64,000 nt of DNA, taken from assembly GCA_026000945.1 (NCBI GenBank), contig BNZI01000001.1:53501-117500 (forward strand), in the 5' to 3' direction. The notes below the pieces were generated by a model. The model was not told the DNA's origin. It worked only from the letters and a program-made list of their open reading frames with translations, and did no database searches. Positions 27,367 through 38,042 of the stretch are shown here, one piece after another. Source of the DNA: Clostridia bacterium. Its GTDB lineage: Bacteria; Bacillota; Clostridia; Lachnospirales; Lachnospiraceae. Position 1 is the first letter of the stretch; every line of letters starts with the position of its first letter. Position numbers and translations under genes: made by a program.

Positions 27367-28596
27367 ATGACCGAAGCAAGAAAAATCAGCCAAATAAGAC
27401 TGAGTAAGACATTAAAAAAATGTAGTTTTTCCAGCCCAGCTTATGTGATGGATGAAGCTTTACTAAAAGGAAATTTGGCTATTTTAGAGTACATTCAAAG
27501 AGAAAGTGGAGCAAAAATTTTGTTAGCACAAAAAGCATTTTCTTCGTACGATTTTTACCCACTTTTAGCAGAAAGTCTTTATGGAACGACAGCAAGTTCT
27601 TTATATGAAGCTCGCTTAGGAAGAGAATATTTCTCTTGTTATTCCACCAAAAATAGGACAAGAGCATGGGAAACCCATATTTTTTCTCCAGCTTATCAAG
27701 AAAAAGAGATGAGTAGAATTTTATTGTATTGTGACCATATTGTTTTTAATTCTTTTGCACAATGGCGTAAGTTTTATCCTATGATTGTCCAAAAAAGCCG
27801 TAGAGTTGAATGTGGCTTACGAATTAATCCTCAGCATTCCGAGGGAAAAGTAGAGATGTATGATCCTAGCGCAGCATATTCCCGCTTAGGTATTCCCTTT
27901 GAAGAATTTGAAAAGCAAGAAGATATCGAACAAATTATGTCCCAAGTAAAAGGTTTACATTTTCATACGCTATGTGAACAGGATTTTCCTCCATTGAGAC
28001 GAACGCTTAATGTAGTGGAGAAAAAATTTGGAAAGTACTTGCATCAGATGGATTGGTTAAATTTAGGTGGTGGCCATCACTTAACTAGACCGGACTATCA
28101 AGTAGAAGAATTAATTGCTTGCTTAAAAGAAATTGCTGAACGTTATCAAGTACAGGTGTATTTGGAACCTGGTGAAGCAGTGGTATGGCAAACCGGATAT
28201 TTAGTCGGAACAGTGATTGATATTGTGGAGAATGGAATGTCAATTGCGATTTTGGATGTGTCGGCTGCTTGCCATATGCCAGATGTACTGGAAATGCCCT
28301 ATCGACCTGAAATTGTTGGAGCGGGTAATCCGGAAGAAAAAGCTTATCTTTACCGTTTAGGTGGTCCCACTTGCTTAGCAGGAGATATCATCGGTGATTA
28401 TTCTTTTGATGAACCTTTAGAAATTGGTAGCCGCTTGATTTTTTGTGATATGATGCATTATACTACTGTGAAAACCAATACATTTAATGGTATAGCTCTG
28501 CCTAGTTTTTACGTTTATAGTGAATATGACGAACTACATTTGATTAAAGAGTTTGCTTACGAAGATTTTCGGAATAGATTGGGTTCAGAAGAATGA
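27367..28596 (+). CDS. nspC: Carboxynorspermidine decarboxylase
   Basis: A 409-residue PLP decarboxylase of the alanine-racemase fold type III. The PLP Lys lies in ILLAQKAFSSYDFYPLL near residue 55. Other marks are CGLRINPQHSE, LNLGGGHHLTRP, YLEPGEAVVWQTG and CDMMHYTTVKTNTFNG. It removes CO2 from carboxyspermidine or carboxynorspermidine to give spermidine or norspermidine. It starts 12 bases after the dehydrogenase gene and ends at a strong terminator. Confidence 0.93.
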   Translation: MTEARKISQIRLSKTLKKCSFSSPAYVMDEALLKGNLAILEYIQRESGAKILLAQKAFSSYDFYPLLAESLYGTTASSLYEARLGREYFSCYSTKNRTRAWETHIFSPAYQEKEMSRILLYCDHIVFNSFAQWRKFYPMIVQKSRRVECGLRINPQHSEGKVEMYDPSAAYSRLGIPFEEFEKQEDIEQIMSQVKGLHFHTLCEQDFPPLRRTLNVVEKKFGKYLHQMDWLNLGGGHHLTRPDYQVEELIACLKEIAERYQVQVYLEPGEAVVWQTGYLVGTVIDIVENGMSIAILDVSAACHMPDVLEMPYRPEIVGAGNPEEKAYLYRLGGPTCLAGDIIGDYSFDEPLEIGSRLIFCDMMHYTTVKTNTFNGIALPSFYVYSEYDELHLIKEFAYEDFRNRLGSEE

Positions 28597-28628
28597 GAGG
28601 AAAGATGACTTTGCCATCTTTCCTCTTT
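28596..28628 (+). terminator. Terminator of the polyamine operon
   Basis: Perfect 12-bp stem AGAGGAAAGATG / CATCTTTCCTCT followed by TT, starting on the last base of the nspC stop codon. It also lies downstream of the convergent M6 protease gene. Confidence 0.85.
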
Positions 28629-28714
28629 GCTGTTATGGATATTCTTTTGCGTTTGTTCTATCCAAAGCTTAGTTCAATTGTTGAATAAAACCTCCTGTTG
28701 ATGCAAGCTTTCGT

Positions 28715-31375
28715 TTAGGGTAATAGGTGACCTGCCGTATCTAGATGATAGATTTTTTCTAAGAAAGAAATTTGTGTATCATATGCCATTTGACCGTCAG
28801 AATAGAAGAAATACCAATGACCTTGATCAAAAAGCCAGTTGTCATGAATCATCGTTCCATCTTGATGGAAATAATACCATTTATGATTTAATAAAAGCCA
28901 AGTATTGTAAGCCATTGAGCCATTGGAATGGAAAAAATACCATTGATTATTGATATATTTCCAACCTACAACCATGTTGGTAGCTTCATCCAGGTAATAC
29001 CATTGGCCATTGTCAAAAATCCATTCATTTTTTACATAAGAACCATCTATTCTTTGTAAACGCCAGTTATTGTCTATTTTTATCCAAGTAGTGTCGTTCG
29101 TGTTAATCGTGATCGTAGGTTTTCTTGTTTCTTTGTTAGAAGAAGAATTATAATAATTTGATGAGGTAGATTCCCCAGTAGAGCTTTCGGTAGAGGATTC
29201 TTGCGTAGAAGTTTCTTCGGTGGAAGATTCCCCAGTAGAGCTTTCCTCGGTAGAGGATTCTTGCGTAGAAGTTTCTTCGGTGGAAGATTCCCCAGTAGAG
29301 CTTTCCTCGGTAGAGGACTCTTGCGTAGAAGTTTCTTCGGTAGAAGATTCCCCAGTAGAGCTTTCCTCGGTAGAAGTCTCTTTAGTAGAGCTTTCTTCAG
29401 TGGAGGACTCTTGCGTAGAAGTTTCGTCAGTGGAGGACTCTTGTATAGAGCTTTCCTCGGTGGAAGATTCTTCAGTAGAGCTTTCGTTAGTAGCGGCAGT
29501 ATCTACTTGGAAGATCGCATACAAGGTAATATCTTCTGTTCCCATCACCAGTTGATCTAAAGCTTCTTGTGCATTGGGATCAGTATGCCAACCAACAAAT
29601 AAATAACCATCTTTTTCAGCAGTAGGGCTTAAGTCAACACTTTGTGTTACCTTTACTTGTGCAGTGCTTTCAGTGGCTGATGTACCTCCGTTATACGAAT
29701 AATCATAAGTGACAGTGTAAGAGGTATTTTCTAAGTCAGGATCTAAGCCTAAACGGATTGACATTTGATTTTCAGAATTAGATATTACTTCAAATTCAAA
29801 CCAAGTTGGATTCGTTTTATGTGAAAGATTGGAGGGAGTAGTGTCTTTGTTTACCGTTTGTTGCGTCAGATTATCTAGTGCGTAAAGGGCATTAGAATCA
29901 TTGACGTCATTCGTATCTTGCAAAATGGAGTAACCAAGAATACCCTCATCTGCCTCAAGTAGAGTAACTTCTTGATTTTCTTTATTTTCATTACCATAAA
30001 GAGTCGGATTAACCAAATAAATTGCAATACCGCCTTTGCGTATTTGTGGGGTATTATAACGGAAAATTGCTTGGTCGAAACCACTTAACTGGCGATTTTC
30101 GATTAGAAAATACTCTTGGCTATTGACAGGAATTTTTAGGATATTTTTTTCTCCCGTATCTGAACTACATAGGACTTTGTCATACAATTCGGCGGGTTCT
30201 AGTACTTCTGGTTCAATGACACCAAGATCTTCTAAACAATAGGCGTCAAAATGGGTGGGAACAGCACCATATCGATCATCTTCCACAGTGGCCCAGCTAT
30301 AAGCCATAAGACTATAAGTGCCTAAGCCATCACCTAATCCTGAGGGATTGTTGTAATAATATAAGTCAGGAAGACCTAAATCATGACCAAGCTCATGGCA
30401 CATGATACCGATCGTAATCATATCGTCAGGAGCGGCATAAAAACGAGGGTGAAATTTTTCGCCAAATTGGGTATAACTTTGAAAAATTTTTCCTTGAATC
30501 GTCGGATAAGGATCCATTTCCCATTTGTGTCCCCATATACTAGGAGAAATTGCACCGCTAGATCTTTCGTAGCCTGCGGCAATAATCATGATATGTAATT
30601 CGTTGGAGTCAATTACTCCATTATCGTTAGAATCGTAAGCTGAAAAATCTACATATTCAGCGGCTTTTTTTATCGCATCACAAGTAAGATTTGGATTTCT
30701 TTCATCAATTACTCCGTTGGTATCGGGATGATTATAGCCTATATTTATGCGTACAATACCGTCATTTTCTTCTCCTTGGTTTTCCTTGGCTGGTACTAAA
30801 TGAATTTTTCCTTCTGTGGCTTCTTGATAATATGCCCACATAGAGCGACTGCTTGTTCCAAAAGCTTGTTCAGCCCAGCGGTCCTCATACTCAATTTGCA
30901 CATCATCAAAATCAACAAGCAAAACTAAAAGATTTTGATCACCAAGATAAGGGAAAGGATCGGTAGATTTTAGTTGTTTGGTTAATTTATTTTGTGTTTT
31001 TTTTGCCTGATTAGCTTTATACCATAGAGCAGGCGTATTACTAATTTTTTCTTGACTTAAGGGTTTCTTTGGTGCTTCATCAATTAAATATTTGTATTTG
31101 GAAGCAACGAGATTAGCACTTTTAGAAAATAATGCTTGATGAATAGAAGCATAGTACCAATAAGCGTCTTTGCCTTTGACTAAAATTGCTCCATCTTCAC
31201 TTTCTAAATAATTGACCCATTCGTCTCCTCGTAAAGTAGCTTTAAATTTCTCTCCATTTGCTTGCTCATATTCGCTTTCTATTTCTAGTGCGGGAACAGC
31301 AAAAGATGAAATTTGGCTCAAATAGAAAAATAAAGAACATAAAAATAAACCGTAAAATAACTTTCGTAATTTCAT
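28715..31375 (-). CDS. Secreted M6-family metalloprotease with Listeria-type repeat and cell wall-binding repeats
   Basis: An 886-residue exported protein. Signal peptide at residues 1-27. A peptidase M6 (immune inhibitor A-like) domain spans about 100-550, with the zinc motif MCHELGHDLGLPDLYYY near residue 326 and a calcium-loop-like YDSNDNGVIDSNEL. A Listeria-Bacteroides repeat follows (TYDYSYNGG to GYLFVGWHTDPNA). Next is a Ser/Thr/Glu-rich stretch of pentapeptide units (ESSTE, ETSTQ) coded by 60-bp DNA repeats. Last come five or six choline-binding-type repeats (WYYFHQDGTMIHDNW). The protease probably stays on the cell wall through this tail. The start is set by AAAAAGGAGAG before the ATG at 31375. 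Confidence 0.92.
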   Translation of the reverse strand: MKLRKLFYGLFLCSLFFYLSQISSFAVPALEIESEYEQANGEKFKATLRGDEWVNYLESEDGAILVKGKDAYWYYASIHQALFSKSANLVASKYKYLIDEAPKKPLSQEKISNTPALWYKANQAKKTQNKLTKQLKSTDPFPYLGDQNLLVLLVDFDDVQIEYEDRWAEQAFGTSSRSMWAYYQEATEGKIHLVPAKENQGEENDGIVRINIGYNHPDTNGVIDERNPNLTCDAIKKAAEYVDFSAYDSNDNGVIDSNELHIMIIAAGYERSSGAISPSIWGHKWEMDPYPTIQGKIFQSYTQFGEKFHPRFYAAPDDMITIGIMCHELGHDLGLPDLYYYNNPSGLGDGLGTYSLMAYSWATVEDDRYGAVPTHFDAYCLEDLGVIEPEVLEPAELYDKVLCSSDTGEKNILKIPVNSQEYFLIENRQLSGFDQAIFRYNTPQIRKGGIAIYLVNPTLYGNENKENQEVTLLEADEGILGYSILQDTNDVNDSNALYALDNLTQQTVNKDTTPSNLSHKTNPTWFEFEVISNSENQMSIRLGLDPDLENTSYTVTYDYSYNGGTSATESTAQVKVTQSVDLSPTAEKDGYLFVGWHTDPNAQEALDQLVMGTEDITLYAIFQVDTAATNESSTEESSTEESSIQESSTDETSTQESSTEESSTKETSTEESSTGESSTEETSTQESSTEESSTGESSTEETSTQESSTEESSTGESSTEETSTQESSTESSTGESTSSNYYNSSSNKETRKPTITINTNDTTWIKIDNNWRLQRIDGSYVKNEWIFDNGQWYYLDEATNMVVGWKYINNQWYFFHSNGSMAYNTWLLLNHKWYYFHQDGTMIHDNWLFDQGHWYFFYSDGQMAYDTQISFLEKIYHLDTAGHLLP
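29167..29487. repeat. Tandem repeats coding the Ser/Thr/Glu-rich linker
   Basis: About four 60-bp units built from 15-bp subunits. Positions 29221-29280 and 29281-29340 differ by one base. Units further out diverge. The repeats keep the protease reading frame. Confidence 0.9.
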
Positions 31376-31780
31376 AGATTCTCTCCTTTTTGATTCGTTG
31401 TGTTTTAATAGAAACAATGAAAAATTAGATACATTAGTTAAATATTATATGTATATGATAAAAAATGTAAAATATTACTAATTATTTCGCATTGTAATTC
31501 ATTTGGGAGGAATCTAATTAGCGGAGTGGATCAATCATCATTTAACGTATAATAAGCACAAAAAATATCATTTACATATAACAATATCCAAAATTTTTAA
31601 ATGATGAATCAAGTTATCTTCTGACATACTTTGTATTCCTGTATAAAGAGGGTGCTCCGTTTTTTATAAAATTTTATAAATTAAGAAATATGATCTTTTA
31701 CGTAGAAAAAGTAAAAGTCCGATTGTAGCTTATGTATTTCAAAATAGTTAATTTTTTTAAATCAGTAAATCAGCTAAAAT
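31376..31780. other. AT-rich intergenic region upstream of the M6 protease
   Basis: No coding sequence seen in about 400 bases. The minus-strand promoter of the protease gene should lie here; the region is too AT-rich to choose one. Confidence 0.5.
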
Positions 31781-31825
31781 AAAAAGAAGTCTGCATGCGA
31801 TAAAATCGAAAACAGACTTCTTTTT
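31781..31825 (-). terminator. Terminator of uvrC
   Basis: Perfect 13-bp stem AAAAAGAAGTCTG / CAGACTTCTTTTT overlapping the uvrC stop codon, U-rich on the minus-strand transcript. Confidence 0.85.
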
Positions 31826-33656
31826 ATTTTTGGTGAAAAAATTGATATACGCTTTTAGCGGATTTTTCGTTCATTCCGGGTACATTTTGTAATTCTTCTA
31901 TTGTGGCTGCTTTGATTTTTTCTAAGGAAGCGAAAGTTTTCATCAAAGCTTTGCGTCGTATTTCTCCAATATCTTCGATATCGTCCAAAATAGAATGAAT
32001 CTGAGTTTTACTCCGTAGATTCCGATGGTATTCGATAGCGAAGCGATGGGCTTCGTCTTGTATGCGAGTAATCAAATGGAAACCTTCAGAATGAGTGGAT
32101 AGAGGTAATTCTTTATTTTGGTAATACAGTCCTCTCGTGCGATGGGAATCATCTTTGACCATACCGCAAACGGGAATAGTTAAGCCCAACTTCTCTAAAA
32201 CAGCTAAAGCAATATTGACTTGACCTTTACCCCCGTCCATAAGCAGTAAATCAGGAAAGCAGGTAAAAGAATTTTTCTTCTCTTCTTTTTGACCATGTTC
32301 AAAACGTCTGGTGAGTACTTCTTCCATAGAAGCATAGTCATTAGGACCTTCTACAGATTTGATTTTAAATTTTCGATAATCATTACGTTTTGGTTTACCT
32401 TTTTCGTAGACAACCATAGAACCGACTGCTTGGAATCCGCTGATATTAGAAATATCAAAAGCTTCCATGCGGTTAATATGATCTAAACCTAATAAGTCGG
32501 CAATTTGTTTCACTGCGCCGATGGTTCTTTTTTCTTCCCGTTTTATCCGTTCCTTATCTTTAGATAGAAGTAGCTCAGCATTTTTTTGTGCCAATTCTAC
32601 TAAACGGCTTTTTTCTCCTTTTTGAGGGATAATGATTTTGACTTTTTGTTCTCGTCTACTTTCTAGCCATTCCAAAAGGATATCAGTTTCAGCAGGTTTT
32701 TCTTGAGAAAATATTTCTTTGGGAATAAAGGGCGTACCGGAATAAAATTGAAGAAAAAATTGCTTGAGCAAAGAGGCATCCTCTTCTTCTTGGTCAATCG
32801 TTAAATGAAAATGTTCTCTACCAATTAACTTGCCTTCTCGAATAAAAAATACTTGAACCACAGCATCTGCGCCTTCTCTAGCAAAACCGATAATATCTCT
32901 GTCTTCTAAAGAGCTGCTGATTACTTTTTGTCTTTGGGAAATAAGACGGACACTTTCTAGCAGATCACGGTAGATGGCTGCTTGTTCAAAGTCTAATTGT
33001 TCAGAAGATCTCAACATTTTTTGTTCTAAATCTTCCAAAACAAAATCCATTTTACCTTGCAAAAATTCTAAAGCTTTTTTGACCAGTGCATGGTAGTCCT
33101 CTTGGGAAATGTAAGCCTGACAAGGAGCGTCACAGAGTTTCATATGGTAGTCTAAACAAGGGCGTTCTTTTCCTATATCTCTAGGCAAGTTTCGGTTACA
33201 GCTGCGTAAATGGTAAATTTTATTAATGAGTTCAATTGTATTTTTGACCGCTCGAATACTGGTATAAGGACCAAAATATTTATTTTTATCTTTTTTCATG
33301 GAGCGAGCCATGCGAATACGAGGATAAGGTTCGGAAATCGAAACTTGAATGTAGGGATAGCCTTTATCATCTTTTAGCAAAGTATTATATCTGGGGCGAT
33401 GTTCTTTAATCAGATTGCATTCTAAAACCAAAGCTTCCAATTCTGAATCAGTAATGATGTATTCAAAGTAAACGATACGAGAAATCATTTGTTGTATTTT
33501 AGAAGTTTTTCCTCTACTGCTTTGAAAATACTGTCGCACACGATTTTTTAAATTGATGGCTTTACCGACATAAATAATCTCATCATGTCGGTCATGCATT
33601 AAATAAACTCCCGGCTTTTGCGGGAGTTTTTTTAATTCTTCTTCAATGTTAAACAC
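31824..33656 (-). CDS. uvrC: Excinuclease ABC subunit C
   Basis: A 610-residue nucleotide-excision repair nuclease. The N-terminal GIY-YIG domain ([19 protein letters not shown]) makes the 3' cut. A UVR motif ([19 protein letters not shown]) contacts UvrB. The UvrC-specific RNase H-like domain follows ([34 protein letters not shown]). The two helix-hairpin-helix motifs close the protein (SIGLT-like segment replaced by [24 protein letters not shown]). Start is GTG with AAGGAG upstream. It overlaps the end of ftsH by 8 bases, so the two are co-transcribed. Confidence 0.96.
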   Translation of the reverse strand: MFNIEEELKKLPQKPGVYLMHDRHDEIIYVGKAINLKNRVRQYFQSSRGKTSKIQQMISRIVYFEYIITDSELEALVLECNLIKEHRPRYNTLLKDDKGYPYIQVSISEPYPRIRMARSMKKDKNKYFGPYTSIRAVKNTIELINKIYHLRSCNRNLPRDIGKERPCLDYHMKLCDAPCQAYISQEDYHALVKKALEFLQGKMDFVLEDLEQKMLRSSEQLDFEQAAIYRDLLESVRLISQRQKVISSSLEDRDIIGFAREGADAVVQVFFIREGKLIGREHFHLTIDQEEEDASLLKQFFLQFYSGTPFIPKEIFSQEKPAETDILLEWLESRREQKVKIIIPQKGEKSRLVELAQKNAELLLSKDKERIKREEKRTIGAVKQIADLLGLDHINRMEAFDISNISGFQAVGSMVVYEKGKPKRNDYRKFKIKSVEGPNDYASMEEVLTRRFEHGQKEEKKNSFTCFPDLLLMDGGKGQVNIALAVLEKLGLTIPVCGMVKDDSHRTRGLYYQNKELPLSTHSEGFHLITRIQDEAHRFAIEYHRNLRSKTQIHSILDDIEDIGEIRRKALMKTFASLEKIKAATIEELQNVPGMNEKSAKSVYQFFHQK

Positions 33657-35652
33657 GAGTATCTTCTCCTTGGTTTAGCACTTCATTTTCTTCTTTGGAT
33701 AAGGTTACAGGAGGGATTGTTGAATTATTTTCATCTTTTGGTATATCTTCTTTTAGGATATTTTCTTGTTTGTTTTCTTCTTTATTTTCTTCTTTTTTTG
33801 CTTCCTGTGGTTGATCTTCATCTAAGGTTTCTTGACGAAAAATACTCATAAATTCTTTACCAGTAATACTTTCTTTTTCTAAAAGGTAAAGAGCAATACG
33901 ATCCATTTGATCACGATGGTTTTCCAGTAAGGAAACCGCTTTTTGATAAGCTGTGTTTAACATATCCTGTACTACACGGTCTAGTTTAGCAGCTGTTTCT
34001 TCAGCACATTGTAAAACTGCTCTAGGGTCTAAATATTGGCTTTCAATGGTTTCTAAGTTGATCAAGCCAAATTCATCAGACATACCAAAGCGCGTAACCA
34101 TAGACCTGGCAATTTTAGTTGCTCGTTCGATGTCGTTTGCTGCTCCGGTACTGATACTGCCAAAAACTACTTGTTCAGCAGCTCTACCGGCTAATAAAAC
34201 AATCATTTCACTGAGTAAATCTTCTTTTGTTGTCAAGTATTTTTCTTCTTCCGGCGTGCTAATGACATAGCCTAAAGCACCCATCGTACGAGGAACAATG
34301 GTAATTTTTTGTACAGGTTCAGAATCTTTTTGTAAAGCAGTAACCAGTGCGTGTCCAACTTCATGGTATGCCACTCGACGTTTTTCTTGTGCATTCATAA
34401 TACGGTCTTTTTTTTCTTTTCCGGCTAAAACCACTTCAATGGCTTCAAATAAATCTGCCTGAGATACGGCTTCTCTACCGGCTTTTACTGCATTGATGGC
34501 TGCTTCATTAATCATATTTGCTAAATCTGAACCTACTGCGCCAGGAGTGGATAAAGCGATGGCATTAAAATCTACAGAGCTGTCCATTGCTACATCTTTG
34601 GCATGAACAACCAAAATATTTTCTCTGCCTTTTAAATCTGGTTTATCTACAATGATTCTGCGGTCAAAACGACCGGGGCGAAGCAAAGCGGCATCTAAAG
34701 ATTCCGGGCGGTTCGTTGCTGCTAATACAACTAAACCTTTGGATGAATCAAAGCCATCCATTTCAGATAAAAGTTGGTTTAAGGTTTGTTCCCTTTCATC
34801 ATTAGAACTTAAGCGAGCGTTACGGTTTTGTCCGATGGCATCAATTTCATCAATAAAAATAATGCAAGGGCTAGTTTGTTGTGCCTGTTTGAAGAGATCT
34901 CTTACACGGGAAGCTCCTACACCGACAAACATTTCTACAAAATCTGATCCAGTCAATGAATAAAAAGGTACTTTTGCTTCTCCTGCTACGGCTTTTGCGA
35001 GCAAAGTCTTTCCTGTTCCGGGAGGGCCGACAAGTAAAGCACCTTTAGGGAGTTTTGCACCAATTTTAGTATATTTGTGTGGATTATGCAAAAAATCTAC
35101 GATTTCTTTTAAAGATTCTTCCGCTTCATCTTGACCGGCAACATTTTTAAAGCGTACCCCTGTTTCTTTTTGTACATAGACTTTGGCATTGCTTCTACCT
35201 ACATTCATTATTCCGCCGCCCATACGTCGGAACAAAAAAATAGTAGGTGCGCAGACCATGACAAACATGGCAAGAGTAAATAGCCAGTCAGAAACAGGTG
35301 TTTCATCTCTTACTCCTTTAATGGTTACATCAGATTCCAATAAATAATTGACTAGGTCGGGGTTGTGTAGAGGTTTTGTATAGTAAGTAATGGAAGGCAA
35401 AAAAGATTTAATATCTTGCTTAGGAAAAATACGGATTCGATTGCTATTAATTTCCACAGTTTTCACCAAGTTTTGCTCGACCATTTGAATGAACTCATCG
35501 TAACTAATTTCCTTGTTTGTCAAATTGGCAGCTTGTGAACGAATGAATAGAAAAAAAATGGAGATGGTCACAAGAGCAATAAGCATTAGGGTAGTGTTTG
35601 AAAAATTCTTAAAAGAAAATGGTTTTTTGTTGTTCGGGTTTTTATTTTCCAT
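33649..35652 (-). CDS. ftsH: ATP-dependent zinc metalloprotease FtsH
   Basis: A 667-residue membrane AAA protease. Two membrane helices (about residues 15-35 and 110-130) flank an extracellular loop. The AAA module has Walker [14 protein letters not shown] near 214, Walker [12 protein letters not shown] and the second region of homology [21 protein letters not shown]. The protease domain has the zinc motif HEVGH near 427. The tail is unusually rich in Glu, Lys and Asn. The ATG at 35652 is preferred over one 54 bases upstream because TAAGGAGA is directly before it. Divergent from pyrG. Confidence 0.96.
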   Translation of the reverse strand: MENKNPNNKKPFSFKNFSNTTLMLIALVTISIFFLFIRSQAANLTNKEISYDEFIQMVEQNLVKTVEINSNRIRIFPKQDIKSFLPSITYYTKPLHNPDLVNYLLESDVTIKGVRDETPVSDWLFTLAMFVMVCAPTIFLFRRMGGGIMNVGRSNAKVYVQKETGVRFKNVAGQDEAEESLKEIVDFLHNPHKYTKIGAKLPKGALLVGPPGTGKTLLAKAVAGEAKVPFYSLTGSDFVEMFVGVGASRVRDLFKQAQQTSPCIIFIDEIDAIGQNRNARLSSNDEREQTLNQLLSEMDGFDSSKGLVVLAATNRPESLDAALLRPGRFDRRIIVDKPDLKGRENILVVHAKDVAMDSSVDFNAIALSTPGAVGSDLANMINEAAINAVKAGREAVSQADLFEAIEVVLAGKEKKDRIMNAQEKRRVAYHEVGHALVTALQKDSEPVQKITIVPRTMGALGYVISTPEEEKYLTTKEDLLSEMIVLLAGRAAEQVVFGSISTGAANDIERATKIARSMVTRFGMSDEFGLINLETIESQYLDPRAVLQCAEETAAKLDRVVQDMLNTAYQKAVSLLENHRDQMDRIALYLLEKESITGKEFMSIFRQETLDEDQPQEAKKEENKEENKQENILKEDIPKDENNSTIPPVTLSKEENEVLNQGEDTRV

Positions 35653-35706
35653 ACTTTTTCTCCTTAACTTGATCAGAATGCTTGAACCACCGTTTAGAAA
35701 AAACAC

Positions 35707-36058
35707 TATGCAGTTATTTTTTTAACGAGGGTTTACAAGCGAGAGGTAGAGATTAAACTCCACCCTTAAATCTACATTTATTTTCTGGAATGCAGATTTT
35801 GTAAATCTTGCCTTCTTTAAATAAAGGCAAGCGAGAATGCAGGCTTATTTTTGGTTTCGATGAAAGTCTGAAATCTATCATACACTATACACTAAAGCGG
35901 GAAATCAGTAAAGCAGATATTATCATTTAGGCTGTATTGAAAGATGGTTCAACATGCTCTAGCTTGAACTTGAGAAATGAAAGAAGTATAATAGCAAATT
36001 ATAACTTGTACACAACGAAGGTAAGTGTAAGTAGTTTTACGTGGTCAGAGGAGGAAAA
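35707..36058. other. Divergent ftsH-pyrG intergenic region
   Basis: No gene seen. Two inverted repeats are present: AAATCTACATT / AATGCAGATTT (35768-35800, one mismatch) and CTTGCCTT / AAGGCAAG (about 35817-35831). They lie in the 5' leader side of ftsH and could be leader structures. No C- or G-rich initiation site of the kind used for CTP-dependent pyrG control was seen. Confidence 0.45.
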
Positions 36059-37693
36059 ATGTCGGTCAAATATGTGTTTGTCACCGGAGGTGTGGTATCC
36101 GGGTTGGGAAAAGGAATTACTGCCGCTTCTTTAGGGCGTTTATTAAAAGCAAGGGGTTATCTGGTTACGACGCAAAAGTTTGATCCTTATATTAATATTG
36201 ACCCTGGTACGATGAATCCTATTCAGCACGGAGAGGTTTTCGTGACGGAAGATGGAGCGGAGACAGATTTGGATTTGGGGCATTATGAACGTTTTATTGA
36301 TGAAAATTTAACAAAAAATTCTAATGTAACGGCAGGAAAAATTTATTGGACAGTTTTATCGAAAGAGCGTAGAGGTGATTTTAAAGGCAGTACGGTACAA
36401 GTTATTCCTCACATTACAAATGAAATCAAAGAGAGATTTCATCGCAATTATACCACGGAAGAAACGGAAATTGCGATTATTGAAGTGGGGGGGACGGTAG
36501 GTGATATCGAAAGTCAGCCTTTTTTAGAAGCGATCCGTCAGTTTCAGCATGAAGCAGGACAAAATAATGTTATTTTGATTCATGTTACCCTTATTCCTTA
36601 TTTAAAGGCTTCAGGGGAGTTGAAAACAAAACCTACTCAAGCCAGTGTAAAAGATTTACAAGGTATGGGAATTCAGCCAGATATCATTGTATGCCGAAGT
36701 GAAAAGCCTTTAGATGACGGAGTAAAAAAGAAGATAGCTTTATTTTGTAATGTTCCACAGGAACAAGTTTTACAAAATTTAGATGTAGAGGTGTTATACG
36801 AAGCACCTTTAGCAATGGAAGAAGAACAATTGGCACAAGTTGTCTGTAAGTGCTTGAATCTGCCTTGTCCAAAACCGGACTTACAGGAATGGAAAATGAT
36901 GATTGATCATTGGAAAATACCAAATAAAGATCAAATTAACATTGCACTGGTGGGGAAATATGTGGAATTACATGATGCGTATATCAGTGTAGTAGAAGCG
37001 TTAAAACATGCTGGAGTAGTTAATCATGTCCAGGTAAATATCCAGTGGGTAGACTCTTCTTTAGTAGATGCAGAAAATGCACAAGAAATATTGAAAACTG
37101 CTGAAGGAATATTAGTTCCTGGTGGTTTTGGAGAACGAGGTATCGAGGGAAAATTGGCAGCAGTGCGTTATGCTAGAGAAAATAAAATACCTTATTTAGG
37201 GATTTGTTTAGGGATGCAATTGGCAATTATTGAATATGCAAGGAATGTTTTGAATTTAAAAGATGCAAACAGTGCAGAATTTGATCCCAATACCAACGAT
37301 CCGGTGATACATCTTATGCCAGAACAATATGGAATTCAGGATATTGGGGGTACTTTACGTCTTGGCAGTTATCCCTGCATTTTAAAAACAGGGACAAAAG
37401 CTTTTGAAGCATATGGAGTGAAAGAAATCACAGAACGTCATCGGCATCGCTATGAAGTCAACAACGATTATCGCTCCCTTTTAGAAAATCATGGCATGAT
37501 CTTATCTGGTTTGTCGCCAGATGGAAATATTGTAGAAATGATAGAATTATCTGGACATCCGTGGTTTGTGGCTACACAGGGACATCCAGAATTTAAATCC
37601 AGACCCAACCGCTCCCATCCTTTATTCACGCAGTTTATTTATGCTGTAAAAGGTCGCTGTGGAAAAGGTCAAGAGCTTTTATTAGATCAATAA
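36059..37693 (+). CDS. pyrG: CTP synthase
   Basis: A 544-residue enzyme making CTP from UTP, ATP and glutamine. The synthetase domain starts [23 protein letters not shown] and includes [34 protein letters not shown]. The glutamine amidotransferase domain has the nucleophile Cys383 in [10 protein letters not shown] and the His-Glu pair in [10 protein letters not shown]. The ATG at 36059 follows AGGAGG; an in-frame GTG 18 bases upstream is less likely. Confidence 0.97.
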   Translation: MSVKYVFVTGGVVSGLGKGITAASLGRLLKARGYLVTTQKFDPYINIDPGTMNPIQHGEVFVTEDGAETDLDLGHYERFIDENLTKNSNVTAGKIYWTVLSKERRGDFKGSTVQVIPHITNEIKERFHRNYTTEETEIAIIEVGGTVGDIESQPFLEAIRQFQHEAGQNNVILIHVTLIPYLKASGELKTKPTQASVKDLQGMGIQPDIIVCRSEKPLDDGVKKKIALFCNVPQEQVLQNLDVEVLYEAPLAMEEEQLAQVVCKCLNLPCPKPDLQEWKMMIDHWKIPNKDQINIALVGKYVELHDAYISVVEALKHAGVVNHVQVNIQWVDSSLVDAENAQEILKTAEGILVPGGFGERGIEGKLAAVRYARENKIPYLGICLGMQLAIIEYARNVLNLKDANSAEFDPNTNDPVIHLMPEQYGIQDIGGTLRLGSYPCILKTGTKAFEAYGVKEITERHRHRYEVNNDYRSLLENHGMILSGLSPDGNIVEMIELSGHPWFVATQGHPEFKSRPNRSHPLFTQFIYAVKGRCGKGQELLLDQ

Positions 37694-38042
37694 AATGAGA
37701 CGAAAACCGAGTAAAGTGGCCATACAAAGAATGATCATAGGGAAGAAAGTTGTCAAAGAAGAAGGAAACAAACTCAGTTGTTTTTTACAAGTTAGTAGGA
37801 TATGGCTGGAAAAAATTCAGTCGATGAATGGTTAAAAGAAAAAGGATGCTGAAGAATTGATCAGTATAGAAGAACTAGCTAGCTGGTTCTTTGATCAAAG
37901 ATTGAATGAATAGGCTATGAAGATCTATGGAAAGAAGAAAGAACTTAGCTTATCTGGTGAATTTTGCAAAGAAACAATTGATACGATATCCAGATAAACA
38001 AAATCCATTTGCTTCTATAATCAACAAAGGTCAAAAGAAGCT
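37694..38042 (+). other. Decayed coding-like sequence downstream of pyrG
   Basis: About 350 bases with coding-like composition but no intact gene. A 46-codon frame from the ATG at 37694 (RRKPSKVAIQRMIIGKK...) has no ribosome site. Further pieces in shifted frames (VDEWLKEKGC, then ELISIEELASWFFDQRLNE) look like one broken gene with frameshifts. I do not recognise the family. Confidence 0.35.

Noticed and set aside
29201-29560. Two overlapping plus-strand open frames (119 and 111 codons) rich in Arg/Phe or Glu/Ser/Val
   Set aside because: They are antisense shadows of the Ser/Thr/Glu repeats of the M6 protease gene, again open because of repeat periodicity.
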